The notes below the pieces were generated by a model that saw only the letters and a program-made list of their open reading frames with translations, had not been told where the DNA came from and searched no databases. This document shows positions 59,398 through 64,000 of a stretch of 64,000 bases of DNA, in pieces. The stretch is from JACCSI01 sp963815285. GTDB lineage: Bacteria > Acidobacteriota > Vicinamibacteria > Vicinamibacterales > UBA2999. A program made the position numbers and the translations under genes. The stretch spans positions 248,001 through 312,000 of the forward strand of contig CAWFGB010000002.1 of NCBI GenBank assembly GCA_963815285.1. Direction: 5' to 3'. Within the stretch, counting starts at the first letter, position 1; every line of letters begins with the position of its first letter.

Positions 59398-62061
59398 ATG
59401 AGATGTGTCGTCGCGAGCATGCAGTGCAACCGCCGACAGGAACAAACGCACGGAGGATTCCGTAAGGGGATCAGGGCGGGCTTCCTCGAGTGGGCTCGTG
59501 CGTCGCAATACTATGAGGGGAGCAGGTCAATCAGCTGGCTCGACGGATTCTCGTTCGACCTGAAGCTCGGGGGCCGGATGCTCGTGAAGTATCCGGGCCT
59601 GACCATTGTCGGCGGTGTGGCGATGGCGTTCGCGATCTGCGTCGGCACCGTCATCTTCCAGGTGCTGACGCTGTTCGTCCAACCCACGCTGCCGCTGCCC
59701 GCGGGCGAGCGCATCGTCCAAATCCGCAACTGGGATGTCGCCGCGACTAGCCCCGAGCAGCGCGCGCTCGGCGACTTCAGCGTCTGGCGCGGCGCACTGC
59801 GATCGGTGACGGAACTCGGCGCCTGGCGGGACGTCACCCGCAACCTGATCGTCGCCAGCGGCGACGCGCGTCCAGTTGTGGTCGCGGAGATCACCTCCTC
59901 CGGGTTTCGCATCGCCCAGGGTGAGCCGCTTCTGGGCCGCGTCCTCGTTGCAGCCGACGAGCGGGCAGCTGCGCCACCGGTGGCCGTGCTCGGGTACGAC
60001 CTGTGGCGAACGCGCTTCGGGAGCGATCCCGATGTGCTCGGCCGCACCGTGCAGCTCGGCAACGAGCACGCGACGGTGGTCGGCGTGATGCGCGAAGGCT
60101 TTGCGTTCCCCGTTTCGCACGAGCTGTGGATGCCGTTGCGGACGGATCTCTTAGACCAGGCGCCGCGTTCGGGTCCCGCCATTACGGTCTTCGGCCTGCT
60201 CGCACCCGGCGTGACCCTTGAGACGGCGCAGGCGGAGCTGACCACGCTCGGCCGACGCGCGGCCATCGAGCTGCCTGCCACGCACGAACATTTGCAGCCA
60301 CGCGTCACGCCTTACGCGGAGCTGTTCTTCTCAGATCCGTCGGGCGAGGAACTCGGGATCCTCTTCTCGATCTACGTTTTCGCGGTCATGCTGCTCGTGC
60401 TCGTCTGCGGCAACGTCGCCCTTCTCCTATTCGCGCGGGCGGCGACGCGCGAGGGCGATCTCGTCATGCGGAGCGCCCTCGGAGCGAGTCGCAGCCGGAT
60501 CGTCGCGCAGATGTTCACCGAGGCGCTCGTGCTCGGAGGCGTTGCGGCGGCGGTCGGCCTCATGGCCGCCCATTTCGTGCTCCGCAGCTGGGGGTTGGAA
60601 TTTCTCGAGGTGAACCTGGGTCGGCTCCCCTTCTGGTACGACCTCCGCCTTTCGCCCGCGACGGTGCTGTTCGCCATCGGGCTCACTGTGCTCGGCTCTG
60701 CGATTGCGGGGGTAATGCCCGCGCTCAAGATCACAAGAGGCATGGGATTCCGCTTGAAGCAGACCTCGGCCGGAGCCGGCGGACTGCAGTTCGGCGGCGT
60801 CTGGACGGCCGTGATCGTCCTGCAGGTCGCGGTCACGGTGGCATTTCCCGCGATTGCCTACGTCGAGCAGTGGCAGATGCGCCGCATCCAGACGTTCGAG
60901 GCCGGATTCGCCGCGGAGGAGTATCTGGCGGTGCGGATCGAGATGGATGCGCCGATCGTCCGGGCAGCGGGCGCCGATTCGGCCCGTGTCACCGAGCGCA
61001 CGTCGTTCGCGTCCACCGTCGACGAGCTGCGCCGGGGCGTTGCAGCTGAGCCAGGGGTCGTCGGCGTCACCTTCGTGGACTGGCTTCCGCGCACGCACCA
61101 TCCCGGCCTTCCCATCGCGCTTTACGATGACTCGACCACCGCGCAGTCGGCCGGCGAGGCGAGCGCGAATCCACGATTGCCGCTCCGCGAGGTGAGTGTC
61201 GCGGGCATTGATCCGTCGTACTTTGACGTGCTGGCGGCTCCCATTCTCGCCGGTCGCGCGTTCAATGCCGTCGATCTCGGACCCGGTGCGAGGGTCGCGA
61301 TTGTCGATCAGGGCTTCGTCGACCAGGTGCTGCAGGGGCGGAATGCTATCGGCCAGCGGGTGCGCTTCGTCGAGGATGGGGACGATGCGGCCGCCATAAC
61401 CTCCGACCCGTGGTACGAAGTGGTCGGTGTCGTGAAGGAGCTCGGGATGGGCGCTCCGACCGAGAAGGGTCGCGCGGCAGGTTTCTACCTTCCTGCCACC
61501 CCGGACCGAATGGACCGGACCTACATGATGGTGCACGTGCGGGGCGATCCGATGCTGCTCGGCCCACAGCTTCGCGAGATCGCCGCCGCGGTGGATCCGA
61601 CGCTTCGGCTCTCGGAGTTCCAGCGGGTGGACGAGGTCACGAACGATATTCTGTGGGTCGTCCGGCTCTGGCTGCGAGTCACGATCCTGATGACCGCCAT
61701 CGCCCTGCTGCTCTCGCTCGCGGGGATCTACGCGGTGCTCTCGTTCATCGTGGCGCGACGAACGCGTGAGATCGGCGTCCGCGTAGCCCTGGGGGCGAGC
61801 CGGCAGCGCGTCGTTGGCGCCATTTTCCGGCGTCCGCTGACACAGGTGGGACTCGGCATCCTCGCCGGCGGCGCGCTCATCGCCGCTGCGGGCAGCATCG
61901 AAACCGAAATGCCCGGGCTGTCCGGTGAGCTCTCGCTCAAGCAGGTCGCGATGCTTCTTGCCTACGCCACCCTCATGCTCGGAGTCTGCCTCCTCGCGTG
62001 CGTCGTCCCGACGCGCCGTGCGCTCCGGGTGGAGCCGACAGTCGCACTGCGGATGGATTAG
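59398..62061 (+). CDS. ADOP-type ABC transporter permease (MacB/FtsX family), second copy
   Basis: About 887 residues. Homology begins near 59530 (WLDGFSFDLKLGGRMLVKYPGLTIVGG) and runs through a MacB-like domain, FtsX helices at about 330-460 (GEELGILFSIYVFAVMLLVLVCGNVALLLFA...DLVMRSALGASRSRIVAQM), a second periplasmic domain and terminal FtsX helices (RTREIGVRVALGASRQRVV). The start is uncertain: the ATG at 59398 is the first methionine after a tRNA-like remnant, but no ribosome site marks it. The first 40 residues look like read-in. No ATPase gene is adjacent. Confidence 0.9.
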   Translation: MRCVVASMQCNRRQEQTHGGFRKGIRAGFLEWARASQYYEGSRSISWLDGFSFDLKLGGRMLVKYPGLTIVGGVAMAFAICVGTVIFQVLTLFVQPTLPLPAGERIVQIRNWDVAATSPEQRALGDFSVWRGALRSVTELGAWRDVTRNLIVASGDARPVVVAEITSSGFRIAQGEPLLGRVLVAADERAAAPPVAVLGYDLWRTRFGSDPDVLGRTVQLGNEHATVVGVMREGFAFPVSHELWMPLRTDLLDQAPRSGPAITVFGLLAPGVTLETAQAELTTLGRRAAIELPATHEHLQPRVTPYAELFFSDPSGEELGILFSIYVFAVMLLVLVCGNVALLLFARAATREGDLVMRSALGASRSRIVAQMFTEALVLGGVAAAVGLMAAHFVLRSWGLEFLEVNLGRLPFWYDLRLSPATVLFAIGLTVLGSAIAGVMPALKITRGMGFRLKQTSAGAGGLQFGGVWTAVIVLQVAVTVAFPAIAYVEQWQMRRIQTFEAGFAAEEYLAVRIEMDAPIVRAAGADSARVTERTSFASTVDELRRGVAAEPGVVGVTFVDWLPRTHHPGLPIALYDDSTTAQSAGEASANPRLPLREVSVAGIDPSYFDVLAAPILAGRAFNAVDLGPGARVAIVDQGFVDQVLQGRNAIGQRVRFVEDGDDAAAITSDPWYEVVGVVKELGMGAPTEKGRAAGFYLPATPDRMDRTYMMVHVRGDPMLLGPQLREIAAAVDPTLRLSEFQRVDEVTNDILWVVRLWLRVTILMTAIALLLSLAGIYAVLSFIVARRTREIGVRVALGASRQRVVGAIFRRPLTQVGLGILAGGALIAAAGSIETEMPGLSGELSLKQVAMLLAYATLMLGVCLLACVVPTRRALRVEPTVALRMD

Positions 62062-62165
62062 CCGCGAGCAACCTGAGAGAAAGGAGCTTGGCGATGCTCA
62101 GACGGTGAGGCGTGCGGGAGTGACCTTGAGCTCGGCGTCAGGGAACCGACGGCATTACCAATGGT

Positions 62166-62549
62166 ATGTTGAGCCACATGATCCGCCAGATCGCGCCCCA
62201 GTTCTTCACGACGAACATGCCCGCGACTCTTGCCTACTATAGGGACAAGCTTGGCTTCGAATGTCTCGGCACCTGGCAGGACCCACCGGTCTACGCCATC
62301 GTCGCGCGCGATCAGCAGACAATCCACTTTCGCTGCGCCGAATCACCTGCGTCGCACCAGGACAAGTACGCCGACGAGCTCCTCGACGCCTACCTGTACA
62401 TTGACGATGCGGACGCGCTCTACGCCGAGTATGCCACCCGCGGCGTTGAGTTCACTGGAGGTCTTGCCAACAAGCCTTGGCACTCGCGCGAATTCGTCGT
62501 GAAAGACTGTGACGGCCGCTTACTCGCTTTCGGTGCGAATGCGAAGTAG
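62166..62549 (+). CDS. VOC family protein (glyoxalase/bleomycin-resistance fold)
   Basis: 127 residues, or 123 from the ATG at 62178. Single VOC-type module pair: IAPQFFTTNMPATLAYYRDKLGFECLGTW, then YAIVARDQQTIHFRCAE and LDAYLYIDDADALYAEYATRGVEF, ending in EFVVKDCDGRLLAFG. The expected metal-binding positions (His/Glu) are partly present. A small soluble enzyme or binding protein; substrate unknown. Confidence 0.88.
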   Translation: MLSHMIRQIAPQFFTTNMPATLAYYRDKLGFECLGTWQDPPVYAIVARDQQTIHFRCAESPASHQDKYADELLDAYLYIDDADALYAEYATRGVEFTGGLANKPWHSREFVVKDCDGRLLAFGANAK

Positions 62550-62887
62550 CGACGTTCAACTGGCGAACCTAATCACCCCCCGGGAACGAGCCACGAACTC
62601 GCACTGCTACTCAGGTTTGACCTACTGAAGCTTCATCTCTTGGGCCCTTAACGCTAAGGCTGCCCAGAGCCCAAACACGCCCTTTCGCTAGGCGAACTGC
62701 TGCTCGCCTGACCCCTTTTCAACTGCAGAAGCGCTCGGCGCGCCGCGAGCATTGACGGCGCTTGCTATGAGAGCGGACTGAGGCGACGTCTCCAGCACTA
62801 TCGGCGTCTCGCGTACGGCGGGCCCTCGGTAGGTTGCGGCTTGGCTGACACGTCGGATCCGCCTCTTATTGAATCCCAATATCTCTC
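62550..62887. other. Non-coding stretch
   Basis: No gene, repeat or structured RNA I can support. The last 60 bases turn AT-rich towards the operator that follows. Confidence 0.5.
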
Positions 62888-62919
62888 TTGACGATAATCG
62901 ATAAATAATTTATTGATAT
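62888..62919 (+). promoter_or_regulatory. Sigma-70-like promoter overlapped by AT-rich palindrome
   Basis: TTGACG (62888-62893) and TATTGA (62911-62916) are 17 bases apart. Overlapping them, TCGATAAATAATTTATTGA (62898-62916) is palindromic with one mismatch per arm. It lies about 30 bases before the DUF2975 start, and the second gene of the operon encodes a small HTH protein. Confidence 0.55.
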
Positions 62920-62948
62920 TCGATATATTCAGCAAGAGGTGGTAAACC

Positions 62949-63476
62949 ATGTCGAGGCCAGCCCCATCTTCCGCAGCGCTGCCGATCGCGTACGTCGCGC
63001 TCCGGATTCTCATCGTCGTGAATTGGCTGTTCGGCGCCGCGATCCTTGCGCTGCTGGTCGTGATGCCCACCGAGCAATGGATCATGTCCGCGCTCGATCT
63101 TTCTCCATCGCCTGAGGCCGACCGGGTGATCACCGGCTTGCAAGCGATCGCGGTGGTCGGCCTCGGCGCGGTCCCGCTCAATTACGCCGTCCTCAAACGG
63201 CTGCTCGCGATCGTTGAAACGGTTCGCACGGGCGATCCATTCGTCGCCGAAAACGCGGCCCGCCTGCAGGCGATCGCCTGGGCGCTACTCGTGCTGCAAG
63301 TGCTCAGCTTGATCGTCGGTGCAATCGCCACTGCCGTTTCAACGCCGGCGCATCCGATCGATGTCGATGCCGGCTTTTCGCTCAACGGCTGGCTCGCCGT
63401 ACTCCTTACGTTCCTGTTGGCCCGCGTGTTCGCGGAAGGCACCCTGATGCGCGACGACCTCGAAGGGACGGTGTGA
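62949..63476 (+). CDS. DUF2975 membrane protein
   Basis: 175 residues, four membrane helices. The DUF2975 signature is in the middle: VPLNYAVLKRLLAIVETVRTGDPFVAENAARLQAIAWALL, in which the GDPF-ENA segment is the family hallmark, then helix GWLAVLLTFLLARVFAEGTLMRDDLEGTV, the standard C-terminus. AAGAGG lies eight bases before the ATG. Such proteins always accompany a YozG-like HTH regulator, as here, one base downstream. Confidence 0.93.
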   Translation: MSRPAPSSAALPIAYVALRILIVVNWLFGAAILALLVVMPTEQWIMSALDLSPSPEADRVITGLQAIAVVGLGAVPLNYAVLKRLLAIVETVRTGDPFVAENAARLQAIAWALLVLQVLSLIVGAIATAVSTPAHPIDVDAGFSLNGWLAVLLTFLLARVFAEGTLMRDDLEGTV

Positions 63477-63477
63477 C

Positions 63478-63735
63478 ATGGCGATCGCCGTCAAGCTCGA
63501 CGACCTACTCCACGATCGGCGGATGACGCTGACCGAGCTCGCCGATCGGATCGGCATGACGCTCGCCAATCTCTCGATCCTCAAGACCGGCAAAGCGCGC
63601 GCGATCCGCTTCACGACGCTCGATGCGATCTGCGAGGCGCTCTCGTGCCAGCCTGGCGACATTCTCCGGTTTGAGCCGGCGCACGTTGAACACGGGCAAC
63701 CGGCCGCGGCGGGCAAGCGGAGCTCAAGCCGCTGA
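63478..63735 (+). CDS. YozG-like helix-turn-helix transcriptional regulator
   Basis: 85 residues, Cro/C1-type HTH at about 18-65 (MTLTELADRIGMTLANLSILKTGKARAIRFTTLDAICEALSCQPGDIL), the YozG form with LSILKTGKA. Starts one base after the DUF2975 stop. Probably binds the palindrome at 62898-62916 and represses its own operon, with the membrane protein sensing or sequestering it; this is inference from the arrangement. Confidence 0.93.
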   Translation: MAIAVKLDDLLHDRRMTLTELADRIGMTLANLSILKTGKARAIRFTTLDAICEALSCQPGDILRFEPAHVEHGQPAAAGKRSSSR

Positions 63736-63763
63736 CCGCCGAATCCAACCAGGAGACCTTCAG

Positions 63764-64000
63764 ATGAAAGACAACGTCACCTTGGTCATCACGTCTCTGC
63801 TCTCGATCCTCCTTATGTCGTTTCACCATGCCGACGATGTCGCCCGCGGGATGGCGCCGGCAGGGCTCGAGAACCTCATTGCTGTGGTCATCCTGCTCGT
63901 CTGGCTGTACGGAACGTTGGTGCTTGCTGGGCGGCGATCGGGGCACATCATCATCCTCGTCGCGTCGATCTTTGCGGCGGGCATGCCGATGGTTCACATG
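63764..64000 (+). CDS. Small membrane protein, truncated by the window end
   Basis: 79 codons from an ATG eight bases after AGGAG. Three hydrophobic helices are seen (LVITSLLSILLMSFHHADD, LENLIAVVILLVWLYGTLVLA and HIIILVASIFAAGMPM). It follows the HTH gene by 28 bases in the same direction and is likely part of the operon. Frame remains open at base 64000. Family not certain. Confidence 0.8.
   Translation, partial: MKDNVTLVITSLLSILLMSFHHADDVARGMAPAGLENLIAVVILLVWLYGTLVLAGRRSGHIIILVASIFAAGMPMVHM

Noticed and set aside
60427..61536. 369-codon minus-strand frame opposite the second ADOP permease
   Set aside because: Shadow frame; no hydrophobic or catalytic pattern.

Overview
The window is a GC-rich (roughly two-thirds GC by eye), gene-dense piece of a Gram-negative chromosome. 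The best fit is Acidobacteriota, probably near the Vicinamibacteria. This is inferred from family content: two large orphan MacB/FtsX-type permeases of the ADOP type, a DUF1592 cytochrome / DUF1552 / ankyrin operon, a MoxR-DUF58-BatA cluster fused to TldD/TldE genes, Tat-exported proteins, and abundant NtrC-type sigma-54 activators. There are no rRNA genes, no CRISPR array and no intact insertion sequence. The only intact tRNA is tRNA-Leu(UAA).

Layout. 1-1446: C-terminal end of an M13 peptidase, a YpfJ-type zinc peptidase and tRNA-Leu. 1447-3646: a small lower-GC segment carrying a VanY-type D,D-carboxypeptidase and an N-truncated MurF-like ligase, closed by a decayed copy of the tRNA-Leu 3' end. 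3697-10326: a small membrane protein, a MATE exporter with an outer-membrane protein whose reading frame contains a TGA, a frameshifted YyaL/DUF255 protein, YihY and a YtxH-like protein. 10323-15410: a signalling and envelope-stress block with two sigma-54 response-regulator activators, a degenerate histidine kinase, a receiver protein, YtxH and a 49-residue lmo0937-type protein. 15434-20878: a leucine-degradation operon (3-methylcrotonyl-CoA carboxylase with its biotin carboxylase and biotin carrier on separate genes, methylglutaconyl-CoA hydratase, HMG-CoA lyase). 20808-23084: a receiver protein, two BON-domain lipoproteins each behind a near-identical sigma-54-type promoter, and a DUF4159 protein.

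23120-34552 is one tightly packed minus-strand operon: MoxR ATPase, DUF58, BatA, DUF4175-like (frameshifted), a GATase-like membrane protein, TldD, TldE, TldD. 34648-39999: an ADOP permease, a beta-barrel protein, a Gly/Tyr-rich secreted protein and a 1-Cys peroxiredoxin. 40128-45350: the DUF1592/DUF1552/ankyrin operon. 45414-53564 and on: secreted propeller proteins, an esterase, RmlA, SelO, a glycogen-synthase-type glycosyltransferase and a DCC-family protein. 54008-59358 is more decayed: small membrane proteins, an ECF sigma factor with a non-canonical start, an exported amidohydrolase, a chromate-transporter remnant and a decayed tRNA-like 3' end. 59398-64000: a second ADOP permease, a VOC protein and a DUF2975/HTH/membrane-protein operon behind an AT-rich palindromic operator.

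Several otherwise conserved genes are broken by a single base or codon (TGA at 4812-4814, a one-base slip in a five-base run at 8176-8180, and a slip near 31380). These may be assembly errors, decay or recoding. The TGA case is the most interesting because it falls on the first position of a Cys-x-x-Cys-like motif.
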